Shown here: one piece after another, positions 25,631 through 34,334 of the stretch
Position numbering within the stretch: position 1 is the stretch's first letter
How the letters are laid out: each line of letters opens with the position of its first letter
Assembly (NCBI RefSeq): GCF_016906305.1
Contig: NZ_JADDOL010000012.1
Location: forward strand, 1 to 64,000
DNA from: Alloalcanivorax marinus
GTDB taxonomy: Bacteria; Pseudomonadota; Gammaproteobacteria; Pseudomonadales; Alcanivoracaceae
Direction: 5' to 3'
DNA length: 64,000 bases
Made by a program: the position numbers and the translations under genes
Notes under the pieces: generated by a model
Seen by the model: the letters and a program-made list of their open reading frames with translations, nothing else
Told to the model about the DNA's origin: nothing
Databases searched by the model: none

Positions 25631-27592
25631 GTGGCGGCGGAAATCGGACATCTCTCCCTGTGGGTGGCCATGGCGACGGCCCTGGTGCTGGCGGTGTTTC
25701 CCCTGATCGGCGTTTATCGCCGGGTGGAAGCCTGGCAGCGCTACGCGCGTCCCCTGGCCTGGCTGCAATGGCTGGCGCTGACGGTGTCCATCGTCGCCCT
25801 GGGCTATTGTTTCTATATCGATGACTTCTCGATCACCTATGTGGCCAACCACAGCAATTCCGAATTGCCGCTGGGCTACCGGCTGTCGGCGATCTGGGGC
25901 GGCCACGAGGGCTCGTTGCTGCTGTGGGCCTGGATGCTGGGGGGCTGGAGCGCCCTGGTCGGCCTGTTCAGCCGCCGGGTGCCGCTGGATATGGTGGTGC
26001 GGGTGCTGTCGGTGATGGGCATGATCGCGGTGGGCTTTCTGGCCTTCATGCTGTTCACCTCCAACCCCTTCGACCGCACGCTGCCCTGGTTCCCCATCGA
26101 CGGCGTGGACCTCAATCCGCTGCTGCAGGACCCGGGCCTGATCGTGCACCCGCCCATGCTGTATATGGGCTACGTGGGCTTCTCGGTGGCCTTCGCCTTC
26201 GCCGTGGCCGGCCTGCTGGCCGGCAATCTGGACCCGGCCTGGGCGCGCTGGGCGCGGCCCTGGACCACGGTGGCCTGGTGCTTCCTCACGGTCGGTATCG
26301 CGCTGGGTTCCTGGTGGGCCTATTACGAGCTGGGCTGGGGCGGCTGGTGGTTCTGGGACCCGGTGGAGAACGCCTCCCTGATGCCGTGGCTGGCGGGCAC
26401 CGCCCTGATCCATTCCCTGGCGGTGAGTGAAAAGCGCAACCTGTTCCGTGCCTGGACCGTGCTGCTTGCCATCGTCGCCTTCTCGCTGAGTCTGCTGGGC
26501 ACTTTCCTGGTGCGCTCCGGGGTGCTCACCTCGGTGCACGCCTTCGCCAACGATCCCAGCCGGGGCGCCTTTATCCTCGGCTTCCTGGTGGTGGTGGCCG
26601 GCGGCGCGCTGACCCTGTTCGCCCTGCGCGCCGGGCAACTGGAAGGGAAGGGCGGCTTCAAGGGCCTGTCCCGGGAAACCTTCCTGCTGGGCAATAATTT
26701 GCTGCTGCTGATCGCCGCCTCGGCGGTGCTGATGGGCACCCTCTATCCGCTGCTGGGCGAGGCTCTGGATATGAAGGTGTCGATCCGCAGCCCCTACTTC
26801 AACAGCTTCTTCGTGCCCCTGGCCATGCTGCTGATGGTGCTGCTGGTGCCCGGGGTGATGAGCAACTGGAAACGCCAGGACGGCGCGCCGCTGTTGCGCC
26901 GCCTGGTGTGGCTGGCGCCGGCGGCCCTGGTGGCCGGCTGGCTGGCCGCGCGGCTGCCCGGCCCGACCCCCTGGGTGGGCGTGCTGGCAATTATGTTGTG
27001 TCTGTTCGTGGTGTTCTCCCATGTGGAGGACCTGGTGCGCCGGGCGCGGGCCTACGACCGTGGTCTGGCGGCCGGCCTGGGCAAGCTGGGCCGGGGCTAT
27101 TACGGCATGGTGCTGGCCCACTGCGGCCTGGCGGTGCTGGTGGCCGGGGTCACCGTGGTCAGCTATCACGAAGTGGAACGGGACGTGCGCATGGCGCCCG
27201 GTGACGTGGCCGAGGTGGGCGGCTATCGGTTCGAGTTCGACCAGATGAGCGCCTACCGGGGCCCCAACTTCGATTCCCGGAAGGGGCACTTCGTGGTCAG
27301 CCGGGACGGCCGCACCGTCACCGAAATGAACCCGGAGAAGCGCACCTACCGGGCCAGCGGCCAGGTGATGACCGAGGCGGCCATCGACGGCCGTGTGATG
27401 CGCGACCTCTACGTGGCGCTGGGCGAGCCCCTGGAGGGCGACGCCTGGGCGGTGCGCATCTACTACAAGCCGATGGTGCGCTGGATCTGGCTGGGGGCGC
27501 TGATCATGGCCCTGGGCGGCGCCCTGGCGCTCACCGATGCGCGCTATCGCAAGAAGATCGGCCGCCGCGACGAGGAGCCGGCCTATGAGTAA
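25631..27592 (+). CDS. ccmF: Cytochrome c haem lyase subunit CcmF
   Basis: Large polytopic membrane protein (653 aa) of the haem ligation complex that transfers haem from CcmE to apocytochrome c. Multiple transmembrane helices flank the tryptophan-rich WWD haem-handling motif GWGGWWFWDPVENAS at about residue 235. A large periplasmic domain lies near the C-terminus (about 510-615), followed by a final helix. The start is GTG at 25631 after GGAGGT. It opens a ccmF-ccmG-ccmH-ccmI operon; ccmABCDE are 14 kb away. Confidence 0.96.
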   Translation: MAAEIGHLSLWVAMATALVLAVFPLIGVYRRVEAWQRYARPLAWLQWLALTVSIVALGYCFYIDDFSITYVANHSNSELPLGYRLSAIWGGHEGSLLLWAWMLGGWSALVGLFSRRVPLDMVVRVLSVMGMIAVGFLAFMLFTSNPFDRTLPWFPIDGVDLNPLLQDPGLIVHPPMLYMGYVGFSVAFAFAVAGLLAGNLDPAWARWARPWTTVAWCFLTVGIALGSWWAYYELGWGGWWFWDPVENASLMPWLAGTALIHSLAVSEKRNLFRAWTVLLAIVAFSLSLLGTFLVRSGVLTSVHAFANDPSRGAFILGFLVVVAGGALTLFALRAGQLEGKGGFKGLSRETFLLGNNLLLLIAASAVLMGTLYPLLGEALDMKVSIRSPYFNSFFVPLAMLLMVLLVPGVMSNWKRQDGAPLLRRLVWLAPAALVAGWLAARLPGPTPWVGVLAIMLCLFVVFSHVEDLVRRARAYDRGLAAGLGKLGRGYYGMVLAHCGLAVLVAGVTVVSYHEVERDVRMAPGDVAEVGGYRFEFDQMSAYRGPNFDSRKGHFVVSRDGRTVTEMNPEKRTYRASGQVMTEAAIDGRVMRDLYVALGEPLEGDAWAVRIYYKPMVRWIWLGALIMALGGALALTDARYRKKIGRRDEEPAYE

Positions 27593-28139
27593 CAAGAACA
27601 CGGGCCTGTGGGTGTTCGTGCCGCTGGTCGGCTTCGTGGCGCTGGCGATCCTGCTGGCCAGCGGCCTGGGGCGCAATCCGGAGGAGCTGCCGTCGGCGCT
27701 GGCCGGCAAACCGGTGCCGGCGTTCTCCAAACCGTCGCTGATTTCCGGCGAGACCCTCACCGAGGAGCGGCTCACCGGGCAATGGCAATTGCTCAACGTC
27801 TGGGGCACCTGGTGCCCGACCTGCTACGTGGAGCACCCCTATCTGCTGGAGCTGGCGCAGCGGGGCGTGCCCATCGTCGGCATGGACTACAAGGACGAGG
27901 ACGACAAGGCCCGGGACTATCTGGCCCGTTACGGTAATCCGTTCACCGAGGTGATCGTCGACGCCGACGGGCAGCTGGGCCTGGATCTGGGCGTGTACGG
28001 CGCCCCGGAAACCTTCCTGATCAATCCCCGTGGCGAGATCGTGCTGCGCCACGTGGGCGAGATGAACCCGCGCGCCTGGGACGAGAAATTCGCCCCGGTG
28101 CTGCACCAGGCGGGCAACCCCCTGGGAGGCCCGCGATGA
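27585..28139 (+). CDS. ccmG: Thiol:disulfide oxidoreductase CcmG (DsbE)
   Basis: Membrane-tethered periplasmic thioredoxin (184 aa) that keeps apocytochrome c haem-binding cysteines reduced. One N-terminal helix (about 8-27) is followed by a thioredoxin domain with the CXXC site WCPTC (C77, C80), and the conserved YGAPETFLI near cis-Pro. It overlaps ccmF by 8 bp and ccmH by 4 bp. Confidence 0.96.
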   Translation: MSNKNTGLWVFVPLVGFVALAILLASGLGRNPEELPSALAGKPVPAFSKPSLISGETLTEERLTGQWQLLNVWGTWCPTCYVEHPYLLELAQRGVPIVGMDYKDEDDKARDYLARYGNPFTEVIVDADGQLGLDLGVYGAPETFLINPRGEIVLRHVGEMNPRAWDEKFAPVLHQAGNPLGGPR

Positions 28140-28563
28140 TCCGCGTATTCCCCGCCCTGTCGCTGGTGCTGTGCGCGCTGCTGCTGGCCTCGCCGCTGCG
28201 GGCCGCCATCGATCTCTATCAGTTCGACAACACCGAGCAGCAGGACCGCTTCCACCGGCTCACCGAGGAACTGCGCTGCCCCAAGTGTCAGAACCAGAGC
28301 ATCGCCGACTCCGACGCGGAGATCGCCCGGGACATGCGCGAGCGCACCGCCCGCATGATTCGCGAAGGGCGCAGCGACCAGGAAGTGGTGAATTTCTTCG
28401 TCGACCGTTACGGCGATTTCGTCAGTTATCGGCCGCCGGTCAATGAACGCACCGTCATTCTCTGGATGGGACCGCTGGGGCTGCTGCTGCTCGGGGTCCT
28501 GGCCATTGTTCTGCTGGTACGTCGCGCCAGCCGCCGTGCCGAGCTGGAGGAGGACGACCAGCC

Positions 28564-28567
<4 letters not shown>
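28136..28567 (+). CDS. ccmH: Cytochrome c maturation protein CcmH
   Basis: Periplasm-facing thiol protein (143 aa) that interacts with CcmG and apocytochrome. A signal peptide (about 1-23) precedes the family motif LRCPKCQNQSIADS with C48 and C51, and a C-terminal membrane helix (about 107-127) follows. It corresponds to the N-terminal half of E. coli CcmH; the TPR half is the separate ccmI gene here. It overlaps both neighbours by 4 bp (ATGA). Confidence 0.95.
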
Positions 28568-30344
<1,777 letters not shown>

Positions 30345-30379
30345 CGCCGCGCCCCGCACGGGGTGACGAGGCTACCGCG

Positions 30380-30410
30380 AAAAGGGGAAGCGCAAGCTTC
30401 CCCTTTTTTT
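30380..30410 (+). terminator. Rho-independent terminator after adk
   Basis: AAAAGGGGAAGC GCAA GCTTCCCCTTTT, a 12-bp perfect stem with GNRA-type loop, continues into a T-run. Confidence 0.93.
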
Positions 30411-30451
30411 ATCGGGGTACGGGCCCGGCGCGGCTCGGATCCACCGCGCTC

Positions 30452-30480
30452 TTGGGACAATATTTTTTAGCCGCTAAAAT
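30452..30480 (+). promoter_or_regulatory. hemH promoter with overlapping palindrome
   Basis: TTGGGA (30452-30457) and TAAAAT (30475-30480) are spaced by 17 bp, a good sigma-70 promoter. A perfect 7+1+7 palindrome TTTTAGCCGCTAAAA (30465-30479) overlaps the -10, an arrangement expected for a repressor site. Confidence 0.65.
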
Positions 30481-30539
30481 GCCGCTCACTCTCCGTTGAC
30501 CCGGGCTCGGGTTTGATCCCCGCGCCGAGGAGGAAAGCT

Positions 30540-31499
30540 ATGACCGCACCGAAGACCGCCATCGTTCTGATCAACCTGGGCACGCCGGATGCCCCGACGC
30601 CGCGTGCCGTGCGCGCCTATCTCAAGGAGTTCCTGTCCGATCCGAGGGTGGTGGAGGCGCCGCGCTGGCTGTGGTTCTGGGTCCTGCGCCTGTTCGTGCT
30701 GCCGTTCCGGCCGCGCCGGGTGGCCCGGCTGTACGCCTCGGTATGGAACCAGGACTCGCCGATCCGGGAGATCACCGAACAGCAGACCCGGGCACTGGGG
30801 GAACGGCTGGGCGTGCCGGTGCATTACGCCATGCGCTACGGTCGCCCGGCGATGCGCCCGCTGCTCGATAAGCTGGCCGACGAGGGCCACGACCAGCTGG
30901 TGATCCTGCCGCTGTACCCGCAGTACTCCGGCAGCACCACCGGTGCCGTGGCCGACGTGATCGCGGAGTGGATGCACGGCCGACGGGAGCTGCCCGGCCT
31001 GACCCTGATCCGCGATTACTGGGAACACCCGGCCTGGGTGGACGCCATGGCCACCAGCATCCGTACCTTCCGGGAACAGCACGGCGACGCCGACAAGCTG
31101 GTGTTTTCCTTCCATGGCATTCCCAAGGAATACGAAGACAAGGGCGACCGTTACGGGGAACGCTGCCGCCGCTCCGCGCAGCTGATCGCGCAACACCTGT
31201 CGCTGGCCGATGACGAGTGGGCGATTACCTTCCAGTCACGATTCGGGCCCAAGGAATGGCTGCAGCCCTACACCGACAAAAGTCTGGAAGCCTGGGCGGG
31301 GCAGGGTGTCCGTTCGGTGCAGCTGGTTTGCCCGGGCTTCTCCGCCGACTGCCTGGAAACCCTGGAAGAAATCGACGCGGAAAATCGCGAAGTGTTTCTG
31401 TCCGCCGGCGGAGAACGTTTTCAATACATTCCCGCGCTGAACGCCGATCCGGTACACATCGACGCGCTGGCGCGCATCGTTCGGGAGGTCCTGCCGTAA
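30540..31499 (+). CDS. hemH: Ferrochelatase HemH
   Basis: Inserts ferrous iron into protoporphyrin IX, the last step of haem synthesis (319 aa). The catalytic histidine is H192 in FSFHGIPKEYEDKGD; the acidic cluster CPGFSADCLETLEEI and the motif ITFQSRFGPKEWLQPY are typical. ATG at 30540 follows AGGAGGAAAG. It lies between adk and iron-storage genes, and its promoter is overlapped by a palindrome. Confidence 0.96.
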   Translation: MTAPKTAIVLINLGTPDAPTPRAVRAYLKEFLSDPRVVEAPRWLWFWVLRLFVLPFRPRRVARLYASVWNQDSPIREITEQQTRALGERLGVPVHYAMRYGRPAMRPLLDKLADEGHDQLVILPLYPQYSGSTTGAVADVIAEWMHGRRELPGLTLIRDYWEHPAWVDAMATSIRTFREQHGDADKLVFSFHGIPKEYEDKGDRYGERCRRSAQLIAQHLSLADDEWAITFQSRFGPKEWLQPYTDKSLEAWAGQGVRSVQLVCPGFSADCLETLEEIDAENREVFLSAGGERFQYIPALNADPVHIDALARIVREVLP

Positions 31500-31563
31500 T
31501 CGTTCCGGTGTCGGAAAAACACAAAGGAAAACCGGAAAGCCCGCGGACTTTTTTATTTTTTAC

Positions 31564-31592
31564 TTTGCTGGCCCGTCTCCTGGTCAAATAAT
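31564..31592 (+). promoter_or_regulatory. Promoter candidate for the histone-like gene
   Basis: TTTGCT (31564-31569) and AATAAT (31587-31592) are separated by 17 bp in an AT-rich patch unlike the surrounding sequence, about 75 bp before the coding start. Confidence 0.4.
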
Positions 31593-31666
31593 GTACCAAC
31601 GTAATTTTTTTTGTGCTACTTTCCGACTGTCGCAGAAAAACGACGTCATAGATTAGGAGATCGATC

Positions 31667-32569
31667 ATGGCCCGAGCAGCAAAAAAAGCCGCGAGCAAAC
31701 GCGCCACGCGCAAGACCACAAGTAAAAAGACTACCGCTCGCAAAACCCCCGCCGCCAAGACCGCGGCCAAGAAAACCACCGCCAAGGCACCGGCCGTTCC
31801 CAAGTCGGTCAGCAACGCCGAATCCAAGTTCAAGCTTCAGGAGAAGGCGGTAACCCAGGCGGAGAAAAAAGTTGCCCAGGCGGAAGCCCGTCTGGAACGC
31901 CAGAAGAAAAAGGTCGACACCGAAGACGGCAAGCTCGGCAAGCTGCGTACCGACCTGGCTGCTCGCCGTGACAAAGCCAAGAAGAACGCCACCGCCGCCG
32001 CCAAGCGCGCCGTGGACACCGCCCGTGGAAAAATGAACACCCAGCGGCTCAAGCTGCAGGATCTGCGTGGCGAAACCAAAGTGATCCGCGCCGAGATCCA
32101 GGCCGCCAAGAAAGTGGTCACCCGGGAGAAGAAAAAGCTGCGCACCGCCCAGCGGAATCTCTCCACCAAGATGCGTGACTACGAGCGCAAGCTGGCCAAG
32201 AAAGCCAAGGTAGCGCAGAAGAAAGCCGAACAGAAAGCCAAGACCGCCGCCCGCAAGGCCGCCGCCAAGAAGAAGAGCGCGGCGAAGAAGGGCAGCGCCA
32301 GAAAGAGCACGGCCAGGAAAAGCACCGCCTCCAAGGGCGCGGCGAAGAAAAGCGCGGCCAAGAGCACCGCCAGAAAGAGCACCGCCAAGAAGAGCACGGC
32401 GAGAAAGACCGCCGCTCGCAAGACCACGGCGCGTAAGAGCACCGCCCGCAAGACGCCGGCCCGCAAGACGCCGGCCCGCAAGACCGCCGCCCGTAAGCGT
32501 CCGGCGGCCAAGAAGAGCACCGCCAGCAACGCCGGTGGCACCAACGGCAACACCGGCACGCAAAGCTGA
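31667..32569 (+). CDS. Histone H1-like, Lys/Ala-rich DNA-binding protein (AlgP-like architecture)
   Basis: Very basic protein (300 aa). Residues 1-45 are Lys/Ala/Thr-rich, about 50-200 form a predicted long coiled coil with heptads of Ala, Lys and Gln, and about 205-285 are low-complexity ARKST/ARKTP/AKKS repeats like eukaryotic H1 tails. AlgP (AlgR3) of P. aeruginosa has a related helical-plus-KPAA-repeat plan, but sequence identity outside the repeats is not evident to me. Likely role: nucleoid binding or regulation. The repetitive DNA at 32270-32500 could expand or contract. A strong terminator follows. Confidence 0.75.
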   Translation: MARAAKKAASKRATRKTTSKKTTARKTPAAKTAAKKTTAKAPAVPKSVSNAESKFKLQEKAVTQAEKKVAQAEARLERQKKKVDTEDGKLGKLRTDLAARRDKAKKNATAAAKRAVDTARGKMNTQRLKLQDLRGETKVIRAEIQAAKKVVTREKKKLRTAQRNLSTKMRDYERKLAKKAKVAQKKAEQKAKTAARKAAAKKKSAAKKGSARKSTARKSTASKGAAKKSAAKSTARKSTAKKSTARKTAARKTTARKSTARKTPARKTPARKTAARKRPAAKKSTASNAGGTNGNTGTQS

Positions 32570-32592
32570 ACGGTCCCCGTGACCGGTCCCGC

Positions 32593-32628
32593 CGCCACCG
32601 CCCCCGCAGCCCGGGGGCGGTGGCGTTT
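32593..32628 (+). terminator. Terminator after the histone-like gene
   Basis: Perfect 14-bp stem CGCCACCGCCCCCG / CGGGGGCGGTGGCG with a CAGCC loop, followed by TTT. Confidence 0.8.
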
Positions 32629-32658
32629 CCGGGGTCCGGAACCCGCCCATAAAAGGTG

Positions 32659-32687
32659 TTGATAATAATTCGCATTAGGGTTAGCCT
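32659..32687 (+). promoter_or_regulatory. Fur box and promoter upstream of bfd
   Basis: GATAATAATTCGCATTAGG (32661-32679) matches about 14 of 19 Fur-box positions and overlaps a -35 TTGATA (32660-32665), with TAGCCT 16 bp downstream as a weak -10. Iron-repressed expression is expected. Confidence 0.75.
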
Positions 32688-32717
32688 GTTTCCCGAGATT
32701 GAGGAGTAGGCGTAGCC

Positions 32718-32951
32718 ATGTACGTATGTCTCTGCAACGGCATCACTGACAGCCAAATACGGGAAGCAGCCGAAAGCGGTTGCGACAGCCTGCGTGATCT
32801 TCGTCGGGAACTTGGGGTTGGCAGTCAGTGTGCTAAATGTGCGCGGCACGCCCGTCAGGTATTGCGTGAGACCCGTAGCGCTCTGCCGGCGGCCTCTTCT
32901 CTCTCCGCCAGCCTGGGTGAAGTCGTACAGTTCTGGCCAAGGACCGCCTGA
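32718..32951 (+). CDS. bfd: Bacterioferritin-associated ferredoxin Bfd
   Basis: Small [2Fe-2S] protein (77 aa) that docks on bacterioferritin and passes electrons to its haem to release stored iron. The Cys set of the family is present: VCLCNGIT at residues 3-10 and QCAKCA at about 37-42, with the typical SLRDLRRELGVGSQC helix. The C-terminal 20 residues extend beyond the core. Preceded by a Fur box and followed after 225 bp by bfr. Confidence 0.92.
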   Translation: MYVCLCNGITDSQIREAAESGCDSLRDLRRELGVGSQCAKCARHARQVLRETRSALPAASSLSASLGEVVQFWPRTA

Positions 32952-33055
32952 CCGTACCGCACTTCGGAACCTCCCGGGCCCCCGGCCGCCCAGCCAGGCA
33001 AAGTCCCTTCAGGGGCCGCGCCAAGCCAGGGACGGGACCGCGGCGGATCGTTCAA

Positions 33056-33074
33056 AGACTGATTCTCATTTCCA
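33056..33074 (+). promoter_or_regulatory. Fur-box-like site upstream of bfr
   Basis: The sequence ending ACTGATTCTCATTTCC matches about 12 of 16 positions of the 3' part of a Fur consensus. It lies 102 bp before the bfr ATG, in the 225-bp bfd-bfr gap. No clear promoter hexamers were fixed. Confidence 0.5.
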
Positions 33075-33176
33075 TAACTACTTGTATTCCCTGAACTTTT
33101 TTGTCGCCGACCCTTGTCGGGGGTGGTCTATTGCACAACAATAGGCGCCATCGCACCCCGGCACCGGAGACACGGC

Positions 33177-33656
33177 ATGAAAGGCGACAAGAAAGTCATC
33201 GAACACCTCAACCGGGCCTTGGGCAACGAGCTCATCGCCATCAACCAGTATTTCCTTCACGCCAAGATGTACAAGGACTGGGGCCTCCACGCCCTGTACG
33301 AGAAGGAATACCACGAGTCCATCGACGAGATGAAACACGCTGACTGGCTGGTGGAGCGCATCCTGTTCCTGGAAGGCATCCCGAATCTTCAGGACCTGGG
33401 CAAGCTGATGATCGGCGAAAACGCCCGTGAAATGATCGAATGCGACCTCAAGCTCGAGCACATGGCGCTGCCCGACCTGCGCGACGGCATGGAATACTGC
33501 GAATCCGTCCGCGACTACGTCTCCCGGGACCTGCTGCGCCGCATCCTCGAATCCGAGGAAGAGCACATCGACTGGCTGGAAACCCAGATCGAGCTGATTG
33601 ACAAGGTGGGCATCGAGAATTACCTGCAAAAACAAATGGAAACCGCCGACGACTGA
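33177..33656 (+). CDS. bfr: Bacterioferritin
   Basis: Haem-containing iron-storage protein (159 aa) forming 24-subunit shells. Ferroxidase ligands E18, E51 and H54 are visible, with E and H of [11 protein letters not shown] supplying the C-terminal pair. The haem-ligand methionine M52 is in [19 protein letters not shown], so this is a haem-binding (Bfr-type) subunit. ATG at 33177 gives the family N-terminus [12 protein letters not shown]; a longer frame upstream is unsupported. Confidence 0.97.
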   Translation: MKGDKKVIEHLNRALGNELIAINQYFLHAKMYKDWGLHALYEKEYHESIDEMKHADWLVERILFLEGIPNLQDLGKLMIGENAREMIECDLKLEHMALPDLRDGMEYCESVRDYVSRDLLRRILESEEEHIDWLETQIELIDKVGIENYLQKQMETADD

Positions 33657-33699
33657 ACGGAAATTCCGACTGTTTGCGCAAGAATTCACCGCCCCCGGC

Positions 33700-33728
33700 T
33701 TGACTCCCCCCGGCCCATTGGGAATAAT
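33700..33728 (+). promoter_or_regulatory. Promoter of tRNA-Arg
   Basis: TTGACT (33700-33705) and AATAAT (33723-33728), both 5/6 matches, are spaced by 17 bp. A GC-rich discriminator GCGCGCC follows, as at stringently controlled stable-RNA promoters. Confidence 0.8.
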
Positions 33729-33761
33729 GCGCGCCTCTTGACGGCCAACGCCGACAAGCCC

Positions 33762-33838
33762 GCACCGGTAGCTCAGTTGGATAGAGCATCTGGCTACGAA
33801 CCAGGAGGTCGGGGGTTCGAATCCTCCCCGGTGCGCCA
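33762..33838 (+). tRNA. tRNA-Arg (anticodon ACG)
   Basis: 77 nt including encoded CCA. Acceptor stem GCACCGG/CCGGTGC, D-arm AGCTCAGTTGGATAGAGC, anticodon stem CTGG/CCAG with loop CTACGAA (anticodon 33796-33798, ACG, A34 expected to become inosine), and T-arm GGGTTCGAATCC. A strong terminator follows directly. Confidence 0.97.
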
Positions 33839-33840
33839 TC

Positions 33841-33891
33841 TGAAATGAAAAGGGCCCCGCTTCAAAGAAGCGGGGCCCTTTTCATTTCAGA
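33841..33891 (+). terminator. Long intrinsic terminator after tRNA-Arg
   Basis: A 24-bp perfect stem, left arm beginning CTGAAATGAAAAGGGCCCC and right arm ending GGGGCCCTTTTCATTTCAG, with an AAA loop. It starts three bases after the CCA. Confidence 0.93.
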
Positions 33892-34023
33892 TGCCATACC
33901 GGGGCGGTATTTAGAGAACCCCCCAGGGTTCGACCAGCCGGCCCCCCGGGCCGGCGCAGGACGCCGCCGCCACGCGGCGGCGCCCCGAAGGGGTGAGCCC
34001 GGGCCCAAAGGCCCGGGCGAATC

Positions 34024-34038
34024 AATCCTCCCCGGTGC
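34024..34038 (+). repeat. Echo of the tRNA-Arg 3' end (possible att remnant)
   Basis: AATCCTCCCCGGTGC here is identical to 33820-33834, the T-stem/acceptor end of tRNA-Arg, 204 bp upstream. Tandem echoes of a tRNA 3' end are what site-specific integration or excision leaves, but no integrase is nearby. Confidence 0.4.
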
Positions 34039-34086
34039 CCCTCTACCCCGAACCACTCCCATCTCAGCCCAAGACTCCCCATCTAG

Positions 34087-34121
34087 CCAAGCCAGGCGAG
34101 CGAAGCAAAGCCTGGCGCCCC
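34087..34121. repeat. 35-bp direct repeat, copy 1
   Basis: Identical to 34218-34252. Internally it is an inverted repeat, GCCAGGC and GCCTGGC around a 12-base GAGCGAAGCAAA loop, so each copy can form a hairpin. Confidence 0.8.
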
Positions 34122-34176
34122 GACTCTCAGCTCTCTTACCCCAACGCCCAGTCCCACCCCCGTCCCAACGCCCATC

Positions 34177-34190
34177 GCGGCTAAAGCCGC
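34177..34190. repeat. REP-like palindrome
   Basis: GCGGCTAAAGCCGC followed by TCCTACAAAG; its reverse complement gives the classic GTAGGAGCGGCTTTAGCCGC form of pseudomonad-type REP sequences. It lies between the two 35-bp repeats. Confidence 0.7.
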
Positions 34191-34217
34191 TCCTACAAAG
34201 ACAAACAACAACGCCCC

Positions 34218-34252
34218 CCAAGCCAGGCGAGCGAAGCAAAGCCTGGCGCCCC
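34218..34252. repeat. 35-bp direct repeat, copy 2
   Basis: Exact second copy of 34087-34121, offset by 131 bp. Confidence 0.8.
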
Positions 34253-34334
34253 CGAATTTTACAAGCCGCCAAAGAAACCATCCGCTACCCTGTCCCCTCC
34301 AAGAACCACCGCCAGATCACAGGACCGGACCCCC

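Larger units (their letters stand above)
33892..34334. other. Repeat-rich intergenic stretch after tRNA-Arg
   Basis: 443 bp with no supported gene. It holds GC hairpins at 33963-33981 (GCCGCCGC CAC GCGGCGGC) and 33997-34018 (GCCCGGGCC CAAA GGCCCGGGC), an echo of the tRNA 3' end at 34024-34038, two copies of a 35-bp direct repeat, and a REP-like hairpin. An open frame through it on the plus strand is compositional and not protein-like. Confidence 0.7.

Noticed and set aside
25511-27808. Minus-strand frame of 765 codons antisense to ccmF
   Set aside because: Compositional shadow of ccmF; the product is a run of Gln/His/Arg-rich sequence with no domain.
31530-31560. Intrinsic terminator after hemH (AAAGCCCGCGGACTTT then T-rich)
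   Set aside because: The palindrome has a central mismatch and no room for a loop; the T-rich tract is suggestive but the stem is too weak to call.
33924-33940. tRNA pseudogene suggested by CAGGGTTCGACCAG
   Set aside because: Only a T-arm-like string; no acceptor, D or anticodon arms can be fitted around it.
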